The notes under the pieces: model-generated
Databases searched by the model: none
What the model saw: only the letters and a program-made list of their open reading frames with translations
Told to the model about the DNA's origin: nothing
Assembly: GCA_963708775.1 (NCBI GenBank)
Contig: CAVPTI010000017.1
Coordinates: 49,208-113,207 of the forward strand
Origin: JAGVSR01 sp963708775
GTDB lineage: Bacteria; Pseudomonadota; Alphaproteobacteria; Rhizobiales; Hyphomicrobiaceae
Length of the DNA stretch: 64,000 nucleotides
Direction: 5' to 3'
Position numbers and translations under genes: made by a program
Part shown: positions 7,699-16,594 of the stretch, one piece after another
How the letters are laid out: each line of letters starts with the position of its first letter
How positions within the stretch are numbered: position 1 is the first letter of the stretch

Positions 7699-8926
7699 AT
7701 GGCTCGATGGACGGATCGGCTCGCTCACCTGTGGGCGGGGCCGCGGCATGCGTCACCGTACGCGCTGACGGCACCGCCTTCCGCGGGCGACGAGAAGGCG
7801 ACGCGCACAGGTGCGGTGGTCGCGGTGGAGACGCTGGGGCGGCCGGTCTGGACACCGCGCGACTATCAGACGCTTCGCGCGCGAAGGCTACATGCAAAAC
7901 GCGATCGTCTATCGGTCGGTGCGCATGATCGCGGAAGCGGCGGCGTCGATCCCGCTCATTCTCTACGAGGGCGGCACGAGCACGACGCGCATCCGCTGCT
8001 CGATCTCATCGCGCATCCCAACGCTGGACAGACGTCGGCGGATTTCTTCGAGAGCTGGTACGGCTATCTGCTCGTCTCGGGCAACGCCTATGCCGAGGCG
8101 GTGACGCTCGACGATGCGCGTGCGCGAACTGCATGCGCTGCGCCCCGACCGCATGAAGGTGATGCCCGGCACCGAGGGCTGGCCGGAGGGGTTACGAATA
8201 CACGGCGGCGGGCGGAGCGTGCGGTTCGCGGGCAGAGCGACGCGCGGCCGGCGTGCCGCCGATCCTGCACATGAAGCTCTTTCATCCCGCCAACGATCAC
8301 TACGGCCTGAGCCCGATCGAGGCGGCGGCGACCGCGATCGACATCCACAACACGGCGGCGGGCTGGAACAAGGCGCTGCTCGACAATTCGGCGCGGCCCT
8401 CCGGCGCGCTGGTCTATGGCGCCGGCGAGGGGCGGCTGACGGCCGAGCAGTTCGAGCGCTTGAAGAGCGGAACTGGAAGCGAACTTCCAGGGCGCCAAGC
8501 AGCGGGCCGGCCGCTGCTGCTCGAAGGCGGGCTCGACTGGAAGCCGCTGTCGCTCTCGCCCAAGCGACATGGATTTCATCGAGGCCAAGAACGCGGCGGC
8601 GCGCGAGATCGCGCTGGCCATCGGCGTGCCGCCGATGCTGCTCGGCATTCCGGGCGACAACACCTACTCGAATTACCAGGAAGCCAACGCGCGCGTTCTG
8701 GCGCCAGACGGTGCTGCCGCTGGTGACTCGCACGGCGCAAGGCGTTGACGGGCTGGCTGGCGCCGGCATTCGGCGGCGGGTGCTGTAGCTGAACCCCGAT
8801 CTCGATGAGGTCGAGGCGCTGACGTTCGAGCGCGAGGCGCTGTGGGGGCGGCTGGAGCGTGCGACGTTCCTGACGCGCGACGAAAAGCGCGAGGCGGCCG
8901 GCTATCCGCCGGAGACCAGTGCATGA
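7699..8926 (+). pseudogene. Phage/GTA portal protein, multiply frameshifted (g3)
   Basis: HK97-type portal protein (dodecameric ring at the head vertex). The start has an AAGGA ribosome binding site. Reading through shifts reconstructs RPVWTPRDYQTLAREGY, VYRSVRMIAEAAASIPLILY, HPLLDLIAHPN, LRPDRMKVMPG, PPILHMKLFHPANDHYGLSP, WNKALLDNSARPSGALVY, PLLLEGGLDWKPLSLSPK and REIALAIGVPPMLLGIPGDN, all portal hallmarks in the right order. I count about twelve frame changes, near 7878, 7978, 8117, 8197, 8210, 8251, 8466, 8510, 8566, 8689, 8739 and 8785. The reconstructed end is GYPPETSA with TGA at 8924-8926. It cannot give a full-length protein as written. Confidence 0.88.
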
Positions 8927-8943
8927 GGGAGGGGGTGAAGACT

Positions 8944-9653
8944 ATGCGAGAGCCGACAGTGTGCGTTGCCGCGCCGGAGCTGAAGTTCACCGCGCTTGAC
9001 CTCACGGAGGCCGGCATGCGAGCGGCGTATTCGAAGGCTACGCGAGCCTGTTCGATCGCGAGGACCTGGCGCGGGACGTGATCGTGCCTGGCGCGTTCCG
9101 GCAGAGTTTCTCGGAGCGGGGCGCGCAAGGCGTGCGGATGCTCTATCCAGCACGATCCGGCCCAGCCGATCGGGGTGTGGGAGCGGATCGAGGAAGATGT
9201 CGCTGGGCTTCAAGGTGCGCGGGCGGCTGACGCTCGAGACGGAGAAGGCGCGCGAGGTTCTGTCGCTGATGCGGGCCGGGCGCCATCGACGGGCTGTCGA
9301 TCGGCTTCAAGGCGAAGCGGACGCGGCGCGATGCGCGGACCGGCGTCCGGCGCATTCTGGAATTGCAACTGTGGGAAATCTCGGTCGTGACGTTTCCGAT
9401 GCTGCCGGGCGCGCGGGTGCTCGGCGTCAAATCCGCTCCGTTCGCCGGACGCATCCCGACGGAACGCGAATTCGAGCGTTGGCTTGTGCGGGAAGCCGGG
9501 TTCACGCGCGCGGCTGCCCGGACGGTGATGCGGTCGGGATAGGAGGGTCTGAGGACCCAGCGGGATGCGGGCACGGACACGAGCGGTGAGACAGCGGACC
9601 GCTCCGGCCGACTGCGCCGGCTGACCGCGCTCATCGAGTCTGCAACCACGTGA
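8944..9653 (+). pseudogene. HK97-type prohead protease, frameshifted (g4)
   Basis: Reconstructed protein: MREPTVCVAAPELKF at the start, then EGYASLFDREDLARDVIVPG, the catalytic His segment MLYQHDPAQPIGVW, and DGLSIGF with the catalytic Ser, followed by LELQLWEISVVTFPMLPGA. This is the U35/HK97 prohead protease pattern; it would process the capsid N terminus. Several shifts interrupt it, near 9025, 9145, 9205 and 9285. An in-frame TAG at 9540-9542 is either the true end or another lesion before TGA at 9651. It sits between portal and capsid as in all RcGTA-like clusters. Confidence 0.85.
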
Positions 9654-9666
9654 CAAGGATCGAGAG

Positions 9667-10891
9667 ATGATGGACGCACTCGAAACCAAGGCCGGGTTGG
9701 GCCGCGACATGGACGAGCTGATGCAGGCCTTCGAGGCCTTCAAGGACACCAACGACCGCCGCCTCGCCGAGATCGAGCGGCGTGGCGCGGACGATGCCGT
9801 GACGGCCGAGAAGCTCGACCGCATCGAGCAAGACGATGGATGCGCTGACTCTCAAGCAGGCCCGCCTGCCGCTCGGGCGAACGGCGACGCCGCGCTCCGT
9901 CGCGGCCCTCGCACACAAGTCGGCGTTCGAGGGCTACGTCCGCAAGGGCGAGACCGGCGCACTTGCACGCTCTCGAAGAAAAGGCGCTGTCGGTCGGCTC
10001 CGATCCCGACGGCGGCTACCTCGTGCCGCAGGAGACCGGAACGCGCAGTCAATACGCGCGCTTGAAGACGATCTCGCCGATCCGCGCGATCGCCGGCGTC
10101 CGCCAGGTTTCGGGCTAGGTCTACAAGAAGCCGTTCGCGACGACCGGCTGCGGCCACCGGCTGGGTCGGCGAGACGGCGGCGCGTCCGCAGACCAACACG
10201 CCGACGCTGGCCGAACTGTCGTTCCCGACCATGGAACTCTACGCCATGCCGGCGGCGACGCAGGCGCTGCTCGACGACAGCGCGGTCAACATCGACGCAG
10301 TGGATCGCCGAGGAGGTGCGCAGTCGCCTTCGCCGAGCAGGAAGGCACGGCCTTCGTCACCGGCGACGGCATCAACAAGCCGAAGGGCTTCCTCGCCTAC
10401 ACCAACGGTCGCCAATGCGTCGCTGGACCTGGGGCAATCTCGGCTATCATCGCCACCGGCGCCGCCGGCGCGTTTCCCGGCCAGCGAACCCGGCCGACAA
10501 GCTGATCGACCTCGTCTAGCGGTGAAGGCCGGCTATCGCGCCAACGGCACGTTCGTCATGAACCGCGCGACGCAGGGCGCCGATCCGCAAGATGAAGGAC
10601 GCCGACGGCAACTACATGTGGCAGCCGCCGGCCAGAGCTGGCGGCAGCCGCCGCGCTGCTGGGCTATCCGCGTCGCCGAAGCCGAGGACATGCCGGACAT
10701 CGCCGCCGACAGCTCTCTCGCTCGCGTTCGGCGATTTCGCGCGCGGCTACCTGATCGTCGATCGCGTCGGCATTCGCGTGCTGCGCGATCCCTACTCCGC
10801 CAAGCCCTACGTGCTGTTCTACACGACCAAGCGCGTCGGCGGCGGCGTGCAGGACTTCGACGCGATCAAGCTGCTGAAGTTCGCCGTGTAG
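9667..10891 (+). pseudogene. HK97-type major capsid protein, frameshifted (g5)
   Basis: Major capsid subunit. An AAGGATCG ribosome binding site precedes ATG 9667. The N-terminal coiled coil (MDELMQAFEAFKDTNDRRLAEIE) is the scaffolding delta domain. Reconstructed body segments are LSVGSDPDGGYLVPQETG, KTISPIRAIAGVRQVSG, TPTLAELSFPTMELYAMPAATQALL, GTAFVTGDGINKPKGFL and AFGDFARGYLIVDRVGIRVLRDPY, ending KRVGGGVQDFDAIKLLKFAV at 10891. Many frame changes occur. There is an in-frame TAG at 10116-10118 after VSG, and another apparent TAG near 10517 explained by a lost base in a Tyr codon. Capsid identity is secure; expression as written is not. Confidence 0.88.
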
Positions 10892-11376
10892 TCGCTGATC
10901 GGGATGATCGCATCGCTAGCGCGGACTGACCCTCCGCGGCCGCGCGGCACTGGCGCGGATCGATCCTTATCCCCGGGGCTTGAGCCGACGCTTGCTTATT
11001 CTGGGTGTTCGAGCGCGTAGGCGCTAGGGCCGGATGCGCGGGAGCGTGTTTTGTGCGGCGCACGTTTGTGTGTTGGGTGTTTCGCGTTTTCGCTTTAGCT
11101 TTTTCTCACGGGCCCGTTCGCTTCAATGGAGAGAGACTCGCCCTACGTGGGGGCGCAGCTTTTCTTGGCCCACACTCGTTAAGACGGAGAGGGGTAGACC
11201 GCGGGGCACGTTTCTGTGTGGGGCGCTTTGCGTTTTTTGGTTGGCGCAGCCGCGCCTTCGCATTCTCTTCCGTGCGCGGTGCTCCTCCCCTCGCGCGGAT
11301 GCTGCGGGATCGTTGCCGGTGAAGCCGGTGGCGGTCCTGCTGCTTCGGGGGAGAGCAGGAACGGGGATGTACCAGT
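10892..11376. other. Gap in the GTA cluster with a diverged direct repeat
   Basis: About 485 bases between capsid and the first connector with no protein I can recognise in any frame. It is richer in T-runs than the flanks. Bases 11060-11099 and 11206-11245 are a diverged direct repeat, 30 of 40 positions identical, both beginning GCACGTTT and containing GCGTTTT. No hairpin with a T-tract was evident. Other RcGTA-like clusters usually place the connector gene soon after the capsid gene, so this spacing is unusual. Confidence 0.55.
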
Positions 11377-11961
11377 ATGGCGCTGATGATGATCGCAGTG
11401 GACCGGCGGTCGAACCGGTCGCTGGACGAGGCGAAAGCGCATCTGCGCATCGATGACGAACGAGCGAGGACGCACTGATCGCGAGCCTCGTGCTGACATC
11501 GCGGTTGCATATCGAGGCGGCGCTCGGATTGGCGCTGATCGATCAATCCTGGACGCCTGGTTCTCGATGCGCTGGCCAGAAAACGGCATCGTCGAAGTTG
11601 CCCGATGTCGCCGGTGACGGCCGTGAGCGCGATCCGGGTTCGCGCATGGCGAGGGGACGAGCACTGTCGTCCACCGCTCGTACAACTACGAGTGGCGCTG
11701 GTCGGCCGCCGCGGACTCATTCCGGCAAGAGCGCAGCTGGCTGAAGCCGGCGACGCGCGGCGGCCGGCATCGAGATCGATTTCATTGACGGGATACGGCG
11801 CTGCGGCGGTCGACGTGCCGGCAGCCGATCCGGCAAGCGCTGCTGCTGCTGGTCGCGCATTGGTACGAGCATCGTGATCCGTTCGAGATCGGCACACCGC
11901 AGTACGGGATCCGCAAGCCGTGAGCCGGCCGCTTCTGAGCCCCTATGCGCGGTGCGCGTGA
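11377..11961 (+). pseudogene. Head-tail connector protein, frameshifted (g6)
   Basis: Reconstructed segments are MALMMIAVDR, SLDEAKAHLRIDDE, EDALIASLVLTSRLHIEAALGLALIDQSW, ENGIV and IRQALLLLVAHWYEHRDPF. This is the gp6/gp15-like head-tail connector pattern, with its helical SLDEAKAHLRID start and the LLVAHWYEHRDP C-terminal helix. It would form a ring beneath the portal. Frame changes occur near 11460, 11550, 11600, 11690 and 11770. The reconstructed end YAR...TGA at 11959-11961 overlaps the next ATG. Confidence 0.75.
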
Positions 11962-12308
11962 TGATGGACGAATCCGCGATCGCGGAGATTGCGTCATCGC
12001 CTGACGCTGGAGCAATCGACCGTACCGACGACGGACTGTGGCGGCGGGTCGACGTACGTGGGGCGCTAATCGCGGAGTTGTGGGCTGCATCCATGCGGCC
12101 GTCGGGTGGCTTGAGAGCGTGGAGGACGGCGGATCACTCGCACGGGCGGGTCACGCACGAGATGTGGGTTCGCCATCGCGTCGGGTGCGAGCCGGAGACT
12201 GCGCTTCCGGCTCAACGCTGGGGCATGTTTCGAGATCAGCGCCGTCTTCGACAGTGGCGAGAGTCGCATCGTTTCCTGAAATGCCTGTGCGAGGAGCGCG
12301 ATCTATGA
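11961..12308 (+). pseudogene. Head-tail adaptor protein, frameshifted (g7)
   Basis: Reconstruction gives MMDESAIAEIRRHRLTLEQS, ALIAELWAA, THEMWVRHRVGCEPET, RFRLNAG, FEISAVFDSGE and SHRFLKCLCEERDL. That matches phage head-tail adaptor/head closure proteins of the RcGTA g7 type, with an RLTLE start, a central LWA strand, and the FEI..VFD...R.L.CLCEE ending. At least four frame changes interrupt it. The stop is TGA 12306-12308, overlapping the ATG at 12305 of the following short frame. Confidence 0.72.
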
Positions 12309-12467
12309 AGATCGGAGTGACGATACGGGTGGCGGCGCGCTCGGCGGTTCAGCGCGGCGGCTTGCAGCGTGTCGCGCGCGGCTGGCAGCGGAGGGCGGCG
12401 GCGCGGAGCACGGACGCCGAGCACAGGTGCCAGGAAATTCTCGCACCAGATGCGAGGAGAAGTGACG
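12305..12467 (+). other. Short unassigned coding-like segment in the GTA cluster
   Basis: An ATG at 12305 overlaps the adaptor stop (ATGA) and begins MKIGVTIRVAARSAVQRGG, after which no frame gives a recognisable protein before the DUF3168 gene starts at 12468. It is probably a small GTA-associated gene, frameshifted like its neighbours. I cannot assign a family. Confidence 0.35.
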
Positions 12468-12880
12468 ATGACGAGTGCCGGACTGGAACTGCAAAAGGGC
12501 GATCTATCGCAGACGTTGACGGCAGACGCGCCGCTGTCGGCACTGCTCGGCGGTGGGCGTGTCTACGACGACGTGCCACAACGCGCCGAGCTGCCGTACG
12601 TGACCTTCGGACAAAGCTCGACGCGCGACTGGTCGACAGGAACCGACGATGGCCACGAGCACGTCGTTGACACTTCACGGTCTGGTCGCGTGCTGAACGG
12701 ACGAAAGGAGGTGCACCGGATCATCGGATGTGCTGGAGAGGTCTGCTGCACGAGCAGGCGCTCGGTGCTGACCGACCACGCGTATCGTCAATCTGCGGCA
12801 CGAGTACTCCGAGATGCGCGCCGTGATCCGGATGGCGAAACATCACGCGGCGCTATCGCGTGGTGACGAGCCGTGACTGA
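12468..12880 (+). pseudogene. DUF3168 tail terminator-like protein, frameshifted (g8)
   Basis: ATG 12468 follows an AGGAG ribosome binding site. The frame gives MTSAGLELQK, then LTADAPLSALLGGGRVYDDVPQRAELPYVTFGQSSTRDWSTGTDDGHEHVV, quoted here only as markers ALLGGGRVYDDVPQ and LPYVTFGQSSTRDWST. These are characteristic of DUF3168 proteins, the RcGTA g8 family that acts at tail termination. Frame changes occur near 12500, 12665 and 12780. The end RYRVVTSRD with TGA at 12878-12880 is the most natural; TGA at 12874 is the alternative. Confidence 0.75.
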
Positions 12881-12923
12881 ACGGCAAGTCGGCTGATCAA
12901 TGGAACTCGAAGAGAGACAGGGC

Positions 12924-13339
12924 ATGGCAGCACAAAAAGGCAAGGACCTTCTGCTGAAGGTGACAGCATGGGGACGGGACTTTCTTTCACGACCGTTGCG
13001 GGGCTACGCTCGCGCGCTATCGCGTTCAACACCGAGACGGTGGATGTGACGCATTAGGAATCTGCCGGCCGATGGCGCGGAACTGCTCGGCTGGAGCGGG
13101 CGTGAAGTCGGTGAGGGTGACAGGTTCCGGCATCTTCAAGGACGCCGCGTCGGACGAGATCGTGCGCGGTCTACGTCTTCAACGGCACGATCCGCGATGG
13201 CAGGTCGTGATTCCGGATTTCGGCACGGTGACGGGCGCCATGCAGATCGCGTCGTTCGAGTTGACGGGGCGGCACGATGGCGAGGTGGCGTTCGAGCTGT
13301 CGCTCGAAAGCGCGGGCGAATTGACGTTACGGCTTTTGA
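12924..13339 (+). pseudogene. Major tail tube protein, TP901-1 family, frameshifted (g9)
   Basis: Reconstruction: MAAQKGKDLLLKV, MGTGLSFTTVAGLRSRAIAF, NTETVDVTH, ESAGRWRELL, AGVKSVRVTGSGIFKDAASD, and WQVVIPDFGTVTGAMQI followed by FELTGRHDGEVAFELSLESA. This is the phage major tail protein (TP901-1/RcGTA g9) that stacks into the tail tube. Shifts lie near 12965, 13085, 13170 and 13190. An in-frame TAG at 13055-13057 replaces a residue that is Gln in the expected VTHQES. The likely end is TGA 13337-13339. Confidence 0.8.
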
Positions 13340-13402
13340 TTATTTGGTGCTAGCGCCGCTGCGGCGTGGTTGAGCGGTTGAGATCGGCGTTAGGAGTGGC
13401 GA

Positions 13403-13753
13403 ATGGCAACTGCACCGTGGCGAGATCGATGCCGTGCTCGACGGCAGGACATATCCGCTTGTGCTTGACGCTCGGCGCATTGGCCGAGCTGGAAGCTGCG
13501 TTCGGCGACGAGGACATGCTGGCGCTGGCGATGCGGTTCGAAGCAGGACGCATCTCGGCGCGCGATGCGGTGCGCATCATCGGAGCGGGGCTGCGAGGGG
13601 CGGGGCACGACGTTGCCGACGACGATGTCGCGCGCATGGCGAACGAGGGCGGTGCCGCGGGCTTCATCGATGTGGTGGCGCGACTGCTGACGTGCGACGT
13701 TCGCCGGCCGAGCCGCCAAGTCGAGGCCGTATCGGCGAGGGGCGGGAGGCTGA
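13403..13753 (+). pseudogene. GTA gp10-like tail chaperone, frameshifted (g10)
   Basis: ATG 13403 follows AGGAG. Reconstruction: MATAPWRGEIDAVLDGRTYPL, then CLTLGALAELEAAFGDEDML, ALAMRFEAGRISARDAVRI, IGAGLRGAGHDVADDDVARM and GFIDVVARLL. This is the gene transfer agent family protein/Phage_TAC_11 pattern, a tail assembly chaperone that acts with the tape measure. About 250 bases in the middle are in one frame; the start and end are shifted. In phages such chaperone genes sometimes use programmed frameshifting, but the many shifts in neighbours make that explanation unnecessary here. Confidence 0.78.
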
Positions 13754-13755
13754 GA

Positions 13756-13973
13756 GTGACCGCAGCCCTTTCCCTGGGACGACGTGATGGCGGCTGTCGT
13801 TCGGGCTGTTACGGCTCGAGCCGCGCGCGTTCTGGAGCATGACGCTGAAGCGAGCTGGACGCAGCCTTGCGGCGGTGGCTAGCAGCGTGGATCGAGCGCG
13901 CCGCCATCGACGCGGTCGGATGTTGCTGGCGATTGATGCAACGATTCCCCGATGAAGCGAGGAGCAGCCATGA
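13756..13973 (+). pseudogene. TIGR02216-type small tail chaperone, frameshifted (g10.1)
   Basis: A short gene between the gp10 chaperone and the tape measure. Reconstructed pieces are FPWDDVMA, FGLLRLEPRAFWSMTLKELDAALR and LMQRFPDEA. The FWSMT.KEL.A...L motif and the LM.RFPDE ending are diagnostic of the TIGR02216/DUF2376 proteins found at this place in GTAs. The start is probably GTG 13756, three bases after the previous stop. The end overlaps the tape measure ATG at 13970. Confidence 0.65.
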
Positions 13974-14561
13974 TCGATCGAGATACGAGCGAGGTGTGGA
14001 TGGTGCGGATCACCACCGACACCTCCGAGCTTCAGAAGGAGTTGACGCGCAGGGACGACGCTCGGCCGCAAGTTCAGCGACTCTCTCATAAATGCTTTCG
14101 AGGGCATCGCCATCAAGGGGCGCTCTCGGCGACGTATTGAAGTCGCTGGCGCTCAGTCTGTCGAACATGGTGCTGAAGGCGGCGATGAAGCCGCTGGAGC
14201 AAGGCATCGGCAACGTGCTGTCAGAGCTGCTCCAGGGTGGCTTCGGCTTCGCCAATGGCGGAGCCTTACAGGGCGGGATGCCGGTACCGTTCGCGAGCGG
14301 TGGTGTGATCCAGAGCCCGATCGGGTTTCCGTTGAATGCGAGGGCGCATGGGAATTGCGGGCGAGCGCGGTGCGGAGGCGATCATGCCGCTGGCGCGCGG
14401 CGCCGATGGTCGACTCGGAGTGGTGGACGAGCGGCGGTGCTCTGGCATCTCGGTGACGATGAACGTGACGACGACCGACGCCGACAGCTTCCGGCGCTCG
14501 GAAAGCGCAGGTGGCGGCGATGCTGGCGCGCGCGGTCGCGTATGGGCAGCGCAATCTGTGA
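13970..14561 (+). pseudogene. Short tape-measure/tail-length protein, frameshifted (g11)
   Basis: ATG 13970 follows GAGGAG. Reconstruction: MIDRDTSEVWMVRITTDTSELQKEL, then FSDSLINAFEGIAIKGRSLG, DVLKSLALSLSNMVLKAAMKPLEQGI, GFGFANGGALQGG, PVPFASGGVIQSP, GIAGERGAEAIMPLARGADGRLGV and AMLARAVAYGQRNL. This is the compact RcGTA g11 tape-measure protein, whose length sets tail length. The longest intact stretch (14130-14330) carries the conserved helical and Gly-rich segments. Shifts occur near 14060, 14110, 14330 and 14440. Confidence 0.82.
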
Positions 14562-14589
14562 TGTCCAGACAGGATCCGGGAGGTCGCGC

Positions 14590-15235
14590 ATGAGCTTTCA
14601 CGAAGTTCGATTTCCGACCGGAATCTCGCGAGCGTCGCAGGGCGGTCCGGAACGTCGCACCGATGTCGTCGTGCTCGGCTCGGGACACGAGGAACGCAAT
14701 GCACGCTGGGCCGATTCGCGACGCAACTACAACGCGGGCTACGGCGTGAGATCGCTCGACGATCTGAATGCGGTGATCGCGTTCTTCGAGGAGCGGCGCG
14801 GGCGTCTGCACGGCTTCCGCTGGCGCGATCCCGCCGACTGGAAATCTTGTCCGCCGGAGCAGATGGCGACAGCGGCTCGATCAACCGATCGGGATTGGCG
14901 ACGGCGAAGCACGGCCGTGTTCCAGTTGAGCAAGACCTATGGTCAGCGTTCGCGCCCTGGACGCGCGAGCGATCACGAAGCCCGGTCGATGGCAGTGTGC
15001 TGGTGGCGGTCGATGGCCTCGACAGCATGGCCGGGAACGCACTTACGCAATCGATCATGCGACGGGCAGCGTGACATTCCTGCCGGACATGTGCCGGCGC
15101 TCGGAGCGGCAATCACAGCGGGCTTTGCATTCGACGTGCCGGCGCGGTTCGACACGGACCGGCTGGAGATCAACCTGCAGGGCTTCCGTCACGGTGCCAT
15201 TCCCGAACATCCCGATCATCGAGATACGCGTATGA
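14590..15235 (+). pseudogene. DUF2460/TIGR02217 distal tail protein, frameshifted (g12)
   Basis: ATG 14590 follows GGGAGG. The first 290 bases are intact: MSFHEVRFPTGISRASQGG, then GGPERRTDVVVLGSGHEERN and YGVRSLDDLNAVIAFFEERR followed by GRLHGFRWRDPADWKS. These are signatures of DUF2460 proteins, the GTA distal tail protein g12. Later parts (QLSKTY, DYATGSVTFLP, AGFAFDVPARFDTDRLEINLQGF, IPIIEIRV) are spread over three frames. The stop overlaps the next ATG as ATGA (15232-15235). Confidence 0.85.
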
Positions 15236-16131
15236 AGACCTATCGTCGGCGCTTCAGGCGCACATCGAGAGCGGTGCGACGACGCTGTGCTGGTGCTGGC
15301 GGCTGACGCGCCATGATGGCGTTGCTGCTCGGTTTCACCGATCATGATCGCGATCTGACGTTCGACGGTACGACATTCGAGGCGGCTGCCGGCTTCGACG
15401 GCAAGCGAGAGTGCAAGAGATGCAGTCGGCTTGAGTGTCGACAATCTCGAGATGACGAGTGCGCTGTCTTCGGCAGAGCTTAGCGGAGGCGGATCTGGCC
15501 GGCGGGTATCTACGACGACGCGGAGGTGGAGATTTTCAGCGTTAACTGGGCGGATGTTGCGAGCGCGCGTGCTGATGCGCGCTGGCAGTCCTCGGCGAGG
15601 TCAAGCGCAGCGGACCGGCCTTCGCTGCCGAGGTGCGGGGGCTGTGCGCACTATCTCCAGCAGCCGAGGGGCGCATCTTTCAATACACCTGCGATGCCGA
15701 TCTTGGAGATGCGCGCTGCGGCGTCGCTCTGACAGGGCCGGCATACAGGGCGACAGGGAACAGTGGCGCCGTTTTGTCTGAGCGACGGTTCACGGCTATC
15801 GGGATTCGCGGCATATGCAAGAGACTGGTTCACGCGCGGGCTCGTTGACGTTCACATCTGGGCGCGGCGACAGGACAGAGGAACGAGGTGAGGCGGCACA
15901 CGCGCATATCGGCGGCGTGGTCGAGGTCGAGCTATGGCAACCGGTGCGCTGGCCGCTGACGGTTGGCCATGACATTCACGGTGACGGCGGGCTGCGACAA
16001 GCACCCACGACATGTGCCGGGCGAAGTTCGCGAACATCGTCGAACTATCGAGGCTTTCCGCACATGCCGGGCAACGATTTCCTGACCGGCTGTGTGCGCG
16101 TCCTAGCGGGAGTCGTGAGGCGATGACATGA
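15232..16131 (+). pseudogene. DUF2163/TIGR02218 baseplate hub protein, frameshifted (g13)
   Basis: Reconstruction gives FTDHDRDLTFDGTTFEAAAG, LSVDNLEMTSALSS, EIFSVNWAD, FAAEVRGLAHYLQQPEGR, FQYTCDADLGDARCG, ERRFTA and GLVTFTSGA, then CDKHPRTCRAKFANI and FPHMPGND. This is DUF2163, the GTA hub protein g13. The CDKHP...C..KF motif and the earlier TCDA-LGDARCG motif supply the cysteines that bind an iron-sulfur cluster in the RcGTA structure. Frame changes are frequent, at roughly ten places. The end overlaps the peptidase start (ATGA, 16128-16131). Confidence 0.85.
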
Positions 16132-16573
16132 AGGACGCCGAAATTGCGGACCGCGGCGTCGTCGCGCGGCGCGCGAACTGGATCGGCACGCCGTATCACC
16201 ATCAGGCGAGCGTCAAGGGCGTCGGCACCGATTGCCTCGGTCTGGTGCGCGGGGTGTTCGCGAGCGTCCACGGGCGCGGAGCCGGAAACACCGCCGGCCT
16301 ATTCGCGCGACTGGGCGCGAAGCCGACGGGTGCGAAACACTGCTCGAAGCGGCGGCACGCCATCTGGGCGCGTTGCCACGTGACGGAACGCGAGCCAGGC
16401 GACGTGCATCGTCTTTCGCATGCGGCGCCGGACGCGTGGCGAAGCACGCGGCGATCCTGACGCACGCCGCAGTCGATGATCCACGCGATGGAAGGCACTG
16501 CGGCACGCGGAAGTGGCGTTCACGCCATGGTGGCGGCGGCGGCATCGCTGGAGTCTTCCGGTTTCCCGATTAA
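16128..16573 (+). pseudogene. NlpC/P60 family GTA peptidase, frameshifted (g14)
   Basis: Cell-wall peptidase of the tail tip. The intact start reads MKDAEIADRGVVARRANWIG, then GTPYHHQASVKGVGTDCLGLVRGV with the catalytic Cys in GTDCLGL; later pieces are ETPPAYSRDWA, TLLEAAARHLG, EPGDVIVFRMRR and KHAAIL with the catalytic His. That is the TIGR02219 NlpC/P60 protein of GTAs (g14), which opens peptidoglycan during DNA entry. Shifts begin near 16265 and recur to 16530. The stop is TAA 16571-16573 after GVFRFPD. Confidence 0.85.
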
Positions 16574-16594
16574 TCCAGCGAAGGTAGTGACCTG

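Noticed and set aside
13403..13973. Programmed ribosomal frameshift in the tail chaperone genes
   Set aside because: Phage chaperones can use this, but frame changes here are equally common in all neighbouring genes, so no special site is indicated.
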